Notes: generated from the letters alone by a model not told the origin. Positions 28,401 through 36,855 are shown, counted from the first letter of the stretch. The stretch: 64,000 nt of DNA from Bin80 sp965203305 (GCA_965203305.1 OZ241874.1:1054001-1118000); one strand, 5' to 3'. Numbers and translations are program-made.

Positions 28401-28767
28401 TAAAAATCATAATCCATACGAAATTTCAGATATCCACAAATTCCCCCTGTCAAAAGTGATTTTGAGATGTGAGGGCGAACAAGACAAGACAGTAGACTGG
28501 TTTGAGACACTTCCATTCCGGGTTAAATACCCTGAAACGATCAAGATTGAGGTTGTGAGATTTGATCCACCACTGTGTATTGACTCCCTCGAGGATTCCG
28601 ATAGCTCTATTGAGATGATTGAAGATCAATGTATGAAATCCATCAATGATGGGCTAGAAGATGAAAAACTGGTCATTCATGAAACCATAGATACTCCCGT
28701 GGCAGCACTCATCTGGGAAAATTTGCTCAGGTCCTCAAGATTCCAAGATTATCAAGCAGAGCGTTAG
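25423..28767 (+). CDS. N-terminally truncated giant paralogue with altered ATPase motif, module B
   Basis: 1114 aa. It matches the giant proteins only from about their residue 620 onward (SIAIRKLELLLVG), so the tubulin-like half is missing. The first about 35 residues are unrelated. Phosphate-1 (AIDFGTSHTVAAVEN) is intact, but phosphate-2 reads LVADLSGETLDTYIS: two glycines of the DLGGGT motif are replaced by Ser and Glu, which should impair ATP hydrolysis. The frame is open over 3.3 kb, arguing for selection rather than decay. It may be a regulatory or structural partner of the full-length protein, like pseudo-enzymes in other complexes. It follows the full copy by 191 nt. Confidence 0.65.
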   Translation: MRKNLLQHLGFRFREKEDRKPLEPKLGGLSSIDEYALQIEEKDSIAIRKLELLLVGCALRVLNLENSEIPSAGSGRSVSVDSLVSEELLISSKYRLVHHKTGKVYGFTSSKTFLYPVPETSDQDWRKLWEEVNDYASIDTDWQKSEDWKYRAKKARYCIAAWLKRLQGEVSDNNCWKVLVQEFEVREKGNGIFGIAGWIPLSSGQGKILIPLPVYGDSIGISFSYRDEFVEYDDPDDEEICDYILGFDKVRGYKRIRDLPVVDSDHNQNMMWREHLDKLQEKHQIFAWWSNSDGKELWIMKDLRKKIIIHIKNLRVIDEDSIQIDRCIPLIQRPVPGSDVKQNTFVFPDLPLLPEYISLVEAPPDRREGRLVDSNWKGIDDISSYELDEKNNKVTWRYHVAGRTEPVEKKIDYTDITPAEAHWMVWPNFKAGSSENSQWRAYYIYEHSTRESLEAKPIVLNEQGSLLMGKRSTDSLGPGRAVGFDSEKGVHTGGAPVALCAYDHEKGENLGIYKVRLKELHRADSSWKIAIDFGTSHTVAAVENRDDQDGEMMCKPISIEAELTSGSRNLSLHISENWPRDSVEKSEMKLDLWRPTYTRGSEKKEPILRSDIWSLEAIDFVNIPTIEQSWAPMTHYTIPPMRLERRDSVEHIVSGFKGKMSGDQFSDKQYWLQKKYLGMAIEILVADVVRDRGKLPTKIQFTFTYPLRGVSSGDTERYENSIRETLECSRRDMGYEVIQGQGLLYSESHTAADAVGAGRAFEVKLVADLSGETLDTYISTSDVSDKHNRFKEKVADSARLGTDILLKILAGGREKYLPGTDRGWGKDDITCFQNLRDWVRSEGADKLFGNYSNWEAKGIGLRGFEDLRFANDSRILIDRYFRVIADFLARSLVAYTKKYIWNRYLSNEIVRHEFEDIKLIISPVGNGWHLWYGNSEYDEIQQTIVGWIRERAKWLWERADVSMCDQPSILEDLWHESDRNSISKVYPICNAVGKNHNPYEISDIHKFPLSKVILRCEGEQDKTVDWFETLPFRVKYPETIKIEVVRFDPPLCIDSLEDSDSSIEMIEDQCMKSINDGLEDEKLVIHETIDTPVAALIWENLLRSSRFQDYQAER

Positions 28768-28827
28768 ACAGCGCGATTTTTTTGATATGTATTCTCACAT
28801 TGTTTTGGGTAGACTAACTGCCTTAAT

Positions 28828-29277
28828 ATGAAGTCTTGGCCTACCCTCCAGATAGTATTACAATCTGTAGCTTCATTCCTTCACAAAGCGAGGAAAGAAA
28901 GTGCCAGTTTTTGGCTAAAATGGGTATCGCCCCTATCTAATCAAGCCAAACGCTTTATTCGCAATACGGATGAAAAGTTTGATCGGTGGCATTCAGTTTC
29001 AGGAGATATGCTGGTTCTTCGATGTGTGGAGCATATTGCGGGAAAACTTCCCAGATTAAACTGTCCCCCGAAAAGGAATGACAATTTAGAGTCGAATTTC
29101 AAGCCGGTTAATTCTCGTCAACTTTTAATGCTGTCGCTTTACAGGCTATATTCAAGATTGAGACGGAAGAAATCTTCCAGCAGGACGCTTGGGCTTGTGC
29201 AAGATGCACTGCATAGCTCAGAGGATATATTGTTAAACTTTACCCAGTCGCAGTCAAAGAAAAGATGCAGAAAATAA
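28828..29277 (+). CDS. Helical accessory protein, module B
   Basis: 149 aa, basic and helical, no signal peptide. It is the counterpart of the 161-aa protein at 15531. Only the C-terminal part is clearly alike (LVQDALHSSEDILLNFTQSQ and a basic end), while the N-terminal halves have diverged strongly. It overlaps the following secreted vWA-like gene by 13 nt. The conserved slot between a giant protein and the vWA-like protein in both modules is the main reason to accept it as a gene. The function is unknown. Confidence 0.58.
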   Translation: MKSWPTLQIVLQSVASFLHKARKESASFWLKWVSPLSNQAKRFIRNTDEKFDRWHSVSGDMLVLRCVEHIAGKLPRLNCPPKRNDNLESNFKPVNSRQLLMLSLYRLYSRLRRKKSSSRTLGLVQDALHSSEDILLNFTQSQSKKRCRK

Positions 29278-30722
29278 ATTCAGTTGTTTTGATCTTTATT
29301 GTCATATCTCTGGCTAAATGCAGTGTAAGCGCAGATGGTGATATGAAAGGGCCTTTTGATGACACTGCTATTGTCAGTCTGATTACTAATGATGGTACCA
29401 CTAATCCTTTGCCTGTTCATGATGATACTCTTCGTATCCCTGTTAAGGTTGATATCGAGCCTGTATGGGCAGATATGACTGATTCGATGCATATTCCCAT
29501 TCCTGATAGACGGGAACAAGATTTCTATCTTCTTTGGGATCGCTCCGTTCCTATTGGAGGATACATACATAATTCAGTTCAGGACAGCATGAATGCGCTC
29601 CAAGAAATATCTGACAAGCTAATGAGTGAAATCTCCGTATCAGCGTATGGAGACACTATTCCCAAGTGTAGGGAAATCACAGATATAACGGAAGATATTG
29701 CCTGTCGTGGTCAGCTGTCATCAAGAAGTTTTTTTCAAAGAACTGAATCTCCAATTGATGAGGGGATTCAGTTTATGATTGACAACCTTAAGAGCGGGAG
29801 TATCAAGGGCGCAGCCCTAATCTCCGACTTGATGACCACTGCTGACCATATCTGTGGTCCCATGGCATTGTTGCCACTGTTCAAAGACATTAAGTCATAT
29901 TTCGATGAGGGTGAGATTCATGTGGCTATCATCGGAGTTCGTACAAAATACTGGGGTGTACAACGTGGACAGTGTCCGCTAAAAGATGGCGATCTGGGGT
30001 GCTGGTTTCAGGAATGCCAAACACCGGGAAGATATCTGGCACTAACAAAGCCGGTTGATCGACCGCTTTATGTTCTCATCATGGGGCGAAGCACCAGCGA
30101 AGAGGATAACCGAAAAGACAATCCCGTCGCTATGATTGCAACGGGATTAAGGGAGACTCTTGACAGGCTTGGATTTGATGTAAAATCTGAGATTATAACC
30201 CTTGGTGCGTTATCCCCCCAGGCAGAAGGTTTTGATTGGATTCTACCACCCGACGGGCCACACCAACCAATTGATTGCGATTCGAATCAAGAGGGATGCA
30301 CTTGTAGAAATGAAAGGACATATACTCTGACTGGAGAATTCAAAAGAAGAGGAATATCCATAGATGAGACTCCGATAGATATGACGGATGGGCCTAAAAT
30401 TTTCACCCAACCAATAATAAGGGATGGCGGGAAAAATTTAGAGACGGAGATTGATTGCCGGCGTGTGCGTGAATTTCAACGGTGCACAGGAGAAGACAGA
30501 AACTACTGTGCTAATGGGATATTAGAGTCACAGTCAAGTAGAATGACCATGAAACTCAATTATGTGGGATCTGATTACTGGAATTATTGGGATGAGTGGT
30601 CTTCCCTCAGAGAAGGGAGCCATTCTACTATTGATCTGGCTGGTTTCATTGATGAATTGCGCCCAATCCGTTATGAAGCAACCATATCTCCGATCCTACC
30701 ACTAGCCTGCTGCAAGAGATAA
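29265..30722 (+). CDS. Secreted vWA-like protein with degenerate MIDAS, module B
   Basis: 485 aa. The N-terminal hydrophobic core (INSVVLIFIVISLAKC) ends in a Cys with Lys at -1, so lipid modification is uncertain. It shares with the protein at 15998 the strand VDIEPVWADMTDS, the MIDAS-like FYLLWDRSVPIGGYI (DxSxP), AALISDLMTTA, VAIIGVRTKYWGVQ, a GCWF element, a Cys-rich region (CTCRNE) and the ending ILPLACC. The conserved aromatic and Cys residues suggest a disulphide-stabilised periplasmic fold. It is followed without a gap by the MotA-like gene. A sensor or ligand-binding role for the motor is inferred from location only. Confidence 0.65.
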   Translation: MQKINSVVLIFIVISLAKCSVSADGDMKGPFDDTAIVSLITNDGTTNPLPVHDDTLRIPVKVDIEPVWADMTDSMHIPIPDRREQDFYLLWDRSVPIGGYIHNSVQDSMNALQEISDKLMSEISVSAYGDTIPKCREITDITEDIACRGQLSSRSFFQRTESPIDEGIQFMIDNLKSGSIKGAALISDLMTTADHICGPMALLPLFKDIKSYFDEGEIHVAIIGVRTKYWGVQRGQCPLKDGDLGCWFQECQTPGRYLALTKPVDRPLYVLIMGRSTSEEDNRKDNPVAMIATGLRETLDRLGFDVKSEIITLGALSPQAEGFDWILPPDGPHQPIDCDSNQEGCTCRNERTYTLTGEFKRRGISIDETPIDMTDGPKIFTQPIIRDGGKNLETEIDCRRVREFQRCTGEDRNYCANGILESQSSRMTMKLNYVGSDYWNYWDEWSSLREGSHSTIDLAGFIDELRPIRYEATISPILPLACCKR

Positions 30723-32423
30723 ATGGAGATTTTATTTTCTGGAATATCGGTGGTAGTTCTTCTGCTAATTCTACGTTTCCAGTTCATAAATCGAAAAAAG
30801 GCTCAAGAAAAATCAAGCGTAGTTACCAAGATATTAGAAGATGAAGATTGGGAGTCGGATGTCGGGAGTAACACGGTCCTTGATTGGTTTGATCGACTGG
30901 TAGCCCCTCCACTAGATGATATTCGGAGATTCTCCAATGTTGCACTGGTTACAGGCATTGGTGGAACCATGGGGATATTCTTCCTAGAGGTGGTATTTCT
31001 CTTCCTGAGAATGTCTCCATCTTCTTCACTTCCCGAGGGAGTGATTACTGGGATGATAGTACGAGGAGGCATTGCCCTATTTTCCAGTTTGTTTGGAATT
31101 GGGCTTCATCTCCAGATATCATCTAGAATTCTGGACAAGGTTCAAAATAGCGTATCTCAAAAAGAAAGAGATATCATTAAGGCATCAAGAACACGTGATG
31201 GCGGGACAGGGGAATTGTCGAGGAAGCAGTCCCCTGATGTCGCTGATTTTGTCAAAGCTGTTAAGAGATTTTTAGAAAGACAGGACTCATTGAACGCTTC
31301 GGTAGAGAACTCTATAAATTCTTTGAGTTCTTTAATAGGGGATGCTTTGCAACAGCAGCAGGAATCCGCTGGGGCAACGGAGAGAAACATTGAAGATCTA
31401 GCAAATGAGTTAAAAACACTTCCAGAAACTATTCGCAGATCATTGGACACTTCAGTGGAGAACTCTATGAATTCTTTGAGTTCTTTAATAGGAGATGCCA
31501 TGCAACAGCAGCAGGAATCCACTGGGGCAACGGAGAGAAACATTGAAGAGCTAGCAAATGAGTTAAAAACACTTCCAGAGACTATTCGCGGATCATTGGA
31601 CACTTCAGTGGAGAACTCTATGAATTCTTTAAGTTCTTTAATAGGGGATGCTTTGCAACAGCAGCAGGAATCCGCTGGGGCAACGGAGAGAAACATTGAA
31701 GATCTAGCAAATGAGTTAAAAACACTTCCAGAGACTATTCGCGGATCATTGGACACTTCAGTGGAGAACTCTATGAATTCTTTGAGTTCTTTAATAGGGG
31801 ATGCTTTACAACAGCAGCAGGAATCCGCTAGGGGAATGGAGAGAAACATTGAAGAGCTAACAAATGAGTTAAAAACACTTCCAGAGACTATTCGTAGATC
31901 ATTTGAAGTAAACGAGGTTTTTGAGAAGGTAGCAAGAAGTTATATTGGAGAGTTATACGAAGTCTTCAAGGAACACAGAGGAAAGCTGAATGAAACGATT
32001 GTGGAAAATCAGAAAGACGTAAGATATTGGCTTGCGAATCAGATTGATGCGGTTATGCGGGAGATTACTGAAGGTCTGAAGGGAACCATAGAAAAGGATA
32101 TTATTGCTCCTTTGGCCGATATACGTGAGCAGTTGGATAAAACGACACATGAAATGCCTGGTGCGGCAAGGGACTTTGCCTCAGAACTTCAAGAAGCAGC
32201 AAAAGTGCTTAGCACGATTTCGGAGAGACTGGAGAAATTTCCAGAAAGCATTCACGAAGCGGTAAGTCTGACTGCCTCCGAAACATTGCACCCGGTCTCT
32301 GTTCAGATACAAGATTTCAACAAGACCGTTGAAGATACTCACAGGAGGCTTGAGAATGTCATTGAGGGTCTCGTCAATCTCATCAAAAACCTTGTTCAGA
32401 GAATTGAAGCAAGGAGGCAATGA
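30723..32423 (+). CDS. MotA/ExbB/ZorA-like channel protein with repeat-rich tail, module B
   Basis: 566 aa. Same plan as the protein at 17404: TM1 at residues 3-20, FDRLVAPPLDDIRRFSNVAL, TM2 with VTGIGGTMGIFFLEVVFLFL, and TM3 with GGIALFSSLFGIGLHLQIS. The tail contains four tandem copies of a 51-residue unit (positions 31295-31906 of the window; each with SLSSLIGDA, QQQES and NELKTLPETIR). It then continues with VFEKVARSYIGELYEV, where the module A protein carries the MITE-encoded insert instead. The tail ends in a coiled coil with LENVIEGLVNLIKNL. The stop overlaps the next ATG (ATGA). It is inferred to be the channel subunit of an ion-driven motor. Confidence 0.73.
   Translation: MEILFSGISVVVLLLILRFQFINRKKAQEKSSVVTKILEDEDWESDVGSNTVLDWFDRLVAPPLDDIRRFSNVALVTGIGGTMGIFFLEVVFLFLRMSPSSSLPEGVITGMIVRGGIALFSSLFGIGLHLQISSRILDKVQNSVSQKERDIIKASRTRDGGTGELSRKQSPDVADFVKAVKRFLERQDSLNASVENSINSLSSLIGDALQQQQESAGATERNIEDLANELKTLPETIRRSLDTSVENSMNSLSSLIGDAMQQQQESTGATERNIEELANELKTLPETIRGSLDTSVENSMNSLSSLIGDALQQQQESAGATERNIEDLANELKTLPETIRGSLDTSVENSMNSLSSLIGDALQQQQESARGMERNIEELTNELKTLPETIRRSFEVNEVFEKVARSYIGELYEVFKEHRGKLNETIVENQKDVRYWLANQIDAVMREITEGLKGTIEKDIIAPLADIREQLDKTTHEMPGAARDFASELQEAAKVLSTISERLEKFPESIHEAVSLTASETLHPVSVQIQDFNKTVEDTHRRLENVIEGLVNLIKNLVQRIEARRQ
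31295..31906 (+). repeat. Four tandem 153-nt coding repeats
   Basis: Units start at about 31295, 31448, 31601 and 31754 with an exact period of 153 nt (51 codons) and only a few differences between copies. They lie in the tail of the MotA-like protein. The module A paralogue has a single such unit, so copy number has changed since duplication. Confidence 0.9.
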
Positions 32424-33178
32424 AAAGGCACCGGACTCAGATTACGGTATGGCCCGCCATTACAGATCTCATGACTTCTATGGTGATTATTTCAATTCTT
32501 GTAGGTGCCATCGGATACAGTTATCTGAATAAGAATCCCCCAATATTAGAAGCTCAAGAAGATATTCGCAAACATATTTTGGGGAAGCTCAAAGAGAGCT
32601 TAGACAACCAAGGCATTAAAGTTGACACGCTATCCGAACAAGGTATTCTTCGGTTATCGGAAGATGCTGTCAATTTTCCTTTGGGTGACGTAGAACCCAA
32701 AGAGAAACACCGGGAAAATGTGGGATGGTTAGCTCAAGCATTGGCAGAGGTTGTCCCGTGTCATGTCTTCTCCGACAGAGAAGCTGCACTAGCCGGAACA
32801 TCTATTGCCAGCTCCGAATCAAGTACAAATAGGAGAGAAGAATATTGTCAGTCAGTTGCCATCCCTTCAACATACAATTGTGAGGAAACGAAGTATCCTT
32901 GGCTCTTGGAGACCATACTCATTGAGGGGCACACTGATAGCATTAAAGTAGGGGAAGAAAATCGTTTCCGCAACAATCTTGAATTGTCATCAATGCGTGC
33001 CGCTTTTGTATATGACATGATTTCCAATTGTGAGCCCAGAATTAGAGATGTTTACAATAGTTGGGGCACTCCTGTCCTGAGCACGAGTGGTTATGGGGAT
33101 ATGCGACCGGTCCACACTGACTCGCTTGATAAGAATAGACGTGTTGATATACGATTAATCCTTGAGCCACCCAAGTAA
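32420..33178 (+). CDS. MotB/ZorB-like protein with OmpA peptidoglycan-binding domain, module B
   Basis: 252 aa. The N-terminus RHRTQITVWPAITDLMTS with one TM is almost identical to those of the proteins at 18951 and 33333, including the putative channel Asp16. The C-terminal about 100 residues are a clear OmpA/MotB domain: LIEGHTDS (about 167-174), NNLELSSMRAAFVYDM, STSGYGDMRPV and NRRVDIRL. This domain binds peptidoglycan in MotB, Pal and ZorB. The size and order with the MotA-like gene directly upstream (4-nt ATGA overlap) are those of stator gene pairs. This is the strongest single piece of evidence that the module encodes a wall-anchored ion motor. Confidence 0.85.
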   Translation: MKRHRTQITVWPAITDLMTSMVIISILVGAIGYSYLNKNPPILEAQEDIRKHILGKLKESLDNQGIKVDTLSEQGILRLSEDAVNFPLGDVEPKEKHRENVGWLAQALAEVVPCHVFSDREAALAGTSIASSESSTNRREEYCQSVAIPSTYNCEETKYPWLLETILIEGHTDSIKVGEENRFRNNLELSSMRAAFVYDMISNCEPRIRDVYNSWGTPVLSTSGYGDMRPVHTDSLDKNRRVDIRLILEPPK

Positions 33179-33332
33179 GTACTTGCTGTCCGTTGAGTCA
33201 AATCTTAAGGAATGGATTTGGTAATAAGTTGGCTAATCAGAACTCAATGAGTCAACAGCCTTCAAGGTCAGTTTTCATGCTAATCGCATTAAGCGTCTCG
33301 CATTGTTTGGATTCGGCACAGGGGGAACAATT

Positions 33333-34187
33333 ATGAGGCGGCATCGGACTCAAATTACAGTGTGGCCTGCTATCACAGACTTGATGACTTCTATGGTGGT
33401 GATTGCAGTTCTTGTGGGCATCGTTGGATATACAACGCACGGCGGGGAGACCGGAGAATTGCGAGAGCGTGTTAAGGAACTGGAAACTAGGGTCAAGATG
33501 CAACGCGATTCTATGGAGACACTGCGAAGCACGGTCAGGGCATATCGTGACTCTATGGAAACACTGCGAAATAGGATAAAGGAACTGGAAACCAGGGTCA
33601 AGATGCAACGCGATTCTATGGAGACACTGCGAAGCACGGTCAGGGCATATCGTGACTCTATGGAAACACTGCGAAATAGGATAAAGGAACTGGAAACCAG
33701 GGTCAAGATGCAACGCGATTCTATAGAGACACTGCGAAGCACGGTCAGGGCATATCGTGACTCTATGGAAACACTGCGAAATAGGATAAAGGAACTGGAA
33801 GGCAAAATTGATGAAGAATCAGGAGGAGGGGGTGTTGGGAAACCCAGTTGTTTGGAACTTTTAGGGGAAAATCAACCGAATTCGCTTATGACGATTCGTA
33901 TTCAGCCCGGAGGTTTCTACTCTATCAGACACAATTCACGAGCAAACTATATATTGGGAGATTTTTCTGCGCTGAAAGAGTACATGGGTGCCATCTCGGA
34001 TAGGAGGTTCCGATTAAATGAGATGAAGGCTCACGCTAAAAAAATCAGTGAATTGAATCAAGAGAAATGTACATTCTTCGTACATCTAGAAAATGGTGGC
34101 GTTAGCCTGGACGAGCTGGGGTTAGGATGGCTGAGAATAAATCGGTATTTTGGAGGTCTCACCAATCCAAGTGTTCTGCATCAATAA
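33333..34187 (+). CDS. MotB/ZorB-like protein with expanded coiled coil, module B
   Basis: 284 aa from the ATG at 33333 (preceded by GGGGGAAC, a fair ribosome site); a start at 33303 would only add a Gly-rich leader. RHRTQITVWPAITDLMTS with Asp16 and one TM is followed by a coiled coil at about residues 44-155 made of three exact 35-residue repeats (five heptads each). A C-terminal domain of about 120 residues matches the one in the protein at 18951 (SLMTIRIQPGGFYSIR, GLTNPSVL). It has no OmpA domain. It lies 154 nt after the OmpA-type partner, so module B has two alternative MotB-like subunits for one channel protein. Confidence 0.7.
   Translation: MRRHRTQITVWPAITDLMTSMVVIAVLVGIVGYTTHGGETGELRERVKELETRVKMQRDSMETLRSTVRAYRDSMETLRNRIKELETRVKMQRDSMETLRSTVRAYRDSMETLRNRIKELETRVKMQRDSIETLRSTVRAYRDSMETLRNRIKELEGKIDEESGGGGVGKPSCLELLGENQPNSLMTIRIQPGGFYSIRHNSRANYILGDFSALKEYMGAISDRRFRLNEMKAHAKKISELNQEKCTFFVHLENGGVSLDELGLGWLRINRYFGGLTNPSVLHQ
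33477..33791 (+). repeat. Three tandem 105-nt coding repeats (35 residues, five heptads)
   Basis: Units begin at 33477, 33582 and 33687, with the next partial unit at 33792. They are almost identical. 35 residues equals exactly five heptads, so adding or losing units keeps both the reading frame and the coiled-coil register. Confidence 0.92.
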
Positions 34188-34383
34188 TTTCGCAATCATT
34201 CTTGGTGTTGTCTGGATTATGCGCCACACCGGTAGAAGACGAAAATATCATCACGGGTGGGATCTGTTTGTGTATTAAGGTCAAATCGGCCGGTGATTCC
34301 CCCAATGGTGCCGTGTGCAACTTCTTATGTCTGGCGGTCCATATTGTTTAGGGTTGGAACAATGCCCGTAGGCAAATAAAGAA

Positions 34384-36855
34384 ATGAGAGGGATGTCTTC
34401 GTTGCTTGTGGTGGGACAGGTGCCCATGTTATGCTGGCGATGGTTCGTCTGCACATATTAGGGTATCTATTCGGCTTTTTTAGCAGAAAAAAGGACGGGA
34501 GTTTTCCTGATCTGTTTCTGGTAGATCAGGACAATCACCAGAGTGCTGCCGATGAGGGGATCAAGGGAAGTGATGAGGGGGCTACGACTGCCTGGGGGGA
34601 AGTGAGAAACTGATCAACAGGCACCCGGGGAGATACAGGCCAGAAGATGTATTCGGCTTTAAGAGGCTTCCGCACAAGAAGGGGGTCACCCCACTGCCTG
34701 TCGGGCCAGACAAAGATTGGTGTCGGTATGGTGTCCTCCTAGATTCGTAATTCTGGACTCAGGGATATTCAAGTTCATCACCTCACAACATCAGCGGGAT
34801 ATTGATTATTCTCGTGGAATGATGGGCTCCCCCGCTGTGGGAGCCTTGCTGTTCAGCCTCAAGAAATATGATACGGAAGATGACAAGAGAAATAATGACC
34901 GGGGGTATGATGAATTGCTTTCCGAATGCAGGGGGAATGTAATTGTCTGTGGCTCAAGCGTGGGTGGAACCGGTGCATTTGTGATCACTCTCGCCCGTCG
35001 TCTATTTGAAGAACATGGTCAAAAGGCGAAGAAGGTTATGCCTTTGCTGATTCACAAGTGGTTTGAATTCAGCACAAGTGATCAATCCTCGGAGAACAGG
35101 AAACACGCAAAGGAACGCAATGAAAAAATGGATGAAAATGCCGCTTCTGTTCTTGCTTATGTGGGGGAGGAGTTGGCTAGGAATTTTCCCGCTGCTCTGG
35201 TAGGGGTACCAGACTCCAAACTTGAAGCACGCACTTATACAGGTGATCACCGGCAGGCACACAAAAATTCCTACATCCATGTAATTGGAGCACTGGCTGG
35301 TATGCAGCATTTATTGAGCGATGAGACGGAAGTGTCTCCAGATTTGTATGGACTTTTGGCATCCGATCCTTCAAGACTAACAGGGGATATACAACTAAGT
35401 GAGTGGTTACATTCCACGCTAAAAGATCTGGTTGGGCAGGCACAATATCTCACATATCTTTTAAAGATATACCAAGAGGCTCTCAGGGAGTACGAAAATC
35501 GTCAATATAGGGGTCTAAGGAAGTGGATAAATTATATTAACTGGGGGTCTTTCAATCCTCTCAAATTGGTGATTTGTGATTGGGTGTACAAAGCCGTGAA
35601 TGAGAACGACTCGAAACTTGGGGCTGTTGCACGGCAGCTAAAAGTTATCCAGAACACATACGATGACCTTCTCAAGTGGCCCAGGGATTTAGAGATTGAC
35701 TACGACATATCTGAGACAGAAAAAAGATTCCTAGATACCGAGCAGAATCACCTTGGAGGAACGAGGAAGAAGAGTTTGCCCTCACCTAACTCACTTGAGG
35801 ATAAACGTAAAAACTTGGAGGTGGATGCAGGAATTATGGTGGGGAAAGAAGAGTATATCGCATTGGCTTTATTCCATTGGGTAGCGGATTGGGTTAAAGA
35901 CTGGTGGAAGGCGGGGAAACCATCAACCAAGATTCACCATGCCCAAGGCGTTTACTGGCCCGATCCTGTCAAGGGGAAAGAAGCCATTGAAAAATATAGG
36001 ATCGCAGGGAGAACTCCCGGCAGGTTATTCAAAGTACCCAGAAATAGTACTGGCAGGATTTTGCGTGATTATTACAATGTGAGTGATACCTCTCCAGATG
36101 GGTGGCCCCACCCGATTGCAGTAACGAGTCATTACAAGTTTCTGATAGAGCAAAAAGATCAAGTCTCAATAAGAAAACTGGAGATGCTGTTGGTTGGACA
36201 TGCACTCGGAATTCTGGAATTGAAAAGGGCTGACGAGACTGTCGGACATTTCACACTGGTCGAAAAGGAGTATCCCGGACTGCTCCAATATCTCCTTGCT
36301 CATCGTAGAAATGGAAAAATATATGGCTTCAACTCCCCGGAGACAATTTTATGTTATACTCCAGACACCAACGATAAAGATTGGGCAGCACTGTGGGAAG
36401 AAATTAACGATTATGTGCCGTATGTCTCGGTAGGGAAGGATATAATCGTGGTGAAGGACTGGCAGAAATCCGAAAACTGGGAGTATAGGGGAGAAAAAGC
36501 CAGGCGTTGCATTGCAACCTGGATCAATCATTTGGGCGGTGAAATCAAAACAAACAATTGCTGGAAGATATTAGCCAAGCAGTTTGAGGAGGATACCGCT
36601 CCCTGTACTTTTGGAATTTTTGGAGTGATGCTTCCGTTATCTGACGGCGGACACAGCATACAAATCTCTCTGCCTGTGATTGACAACTGATAACTCTTTC
36701 ATTATCCCCGAGAAATATGAGTTCTGCAATGATCTGATTGAATTGGATAATCCTGACGTTGAAGAGATCAGCAAGCAAATCAAAGAGTTTATGAGGCTGG
36801 AGACTTCAGGATCGTTAAGATTTAGTGATTCCAGATTGCCGGAATATGCACTATA
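34384..36855 (+). pseudogene. Decayed copy of the giant tubulin-like protein
   Basis: The ATG at 34384 is out of frame with the following VFVACGGTGAHVMLAMVRLH. That frame breaks again near 34608 (a one-base loss inside GEV.KLINRHPG) and between about 34715 and 34760. A long open part (34717-36690) then covers the tubulin-like signature loop (VCGSSVGGTGAFV) and the following region, ending at TGA 36688-36690. Homology continues in another frame to about 36855 (FCNDLIELDNPDVEE). The Hsp70-like half is absent and no other module genes follow. A block around 35360-35870 is nearly identical in DNA to 21250-21790 of the module B gene. Confidence 0.82.

Noticed and set aside
31157..31849. Long minus-strand open frame over the 153-nt repeats
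   Set aside because: It is a shadow of the coding repeats; it has no start context and its protein is a low-complexity mirror.
33477..33791. A CRISPR-like array
   Set aside because: The repeats are contiguous, 105 nt long and without spacers, and are translated as coiled coil.
9783..34187. Calling the island a Zorya system outright
   Set aside because: The MotA-like and MotB-like proteins resemble ZorA and ZorB, but no ZorC, ZorD or ZorE-like gene is present, and the giant NTPase has no place in known Zorya types.
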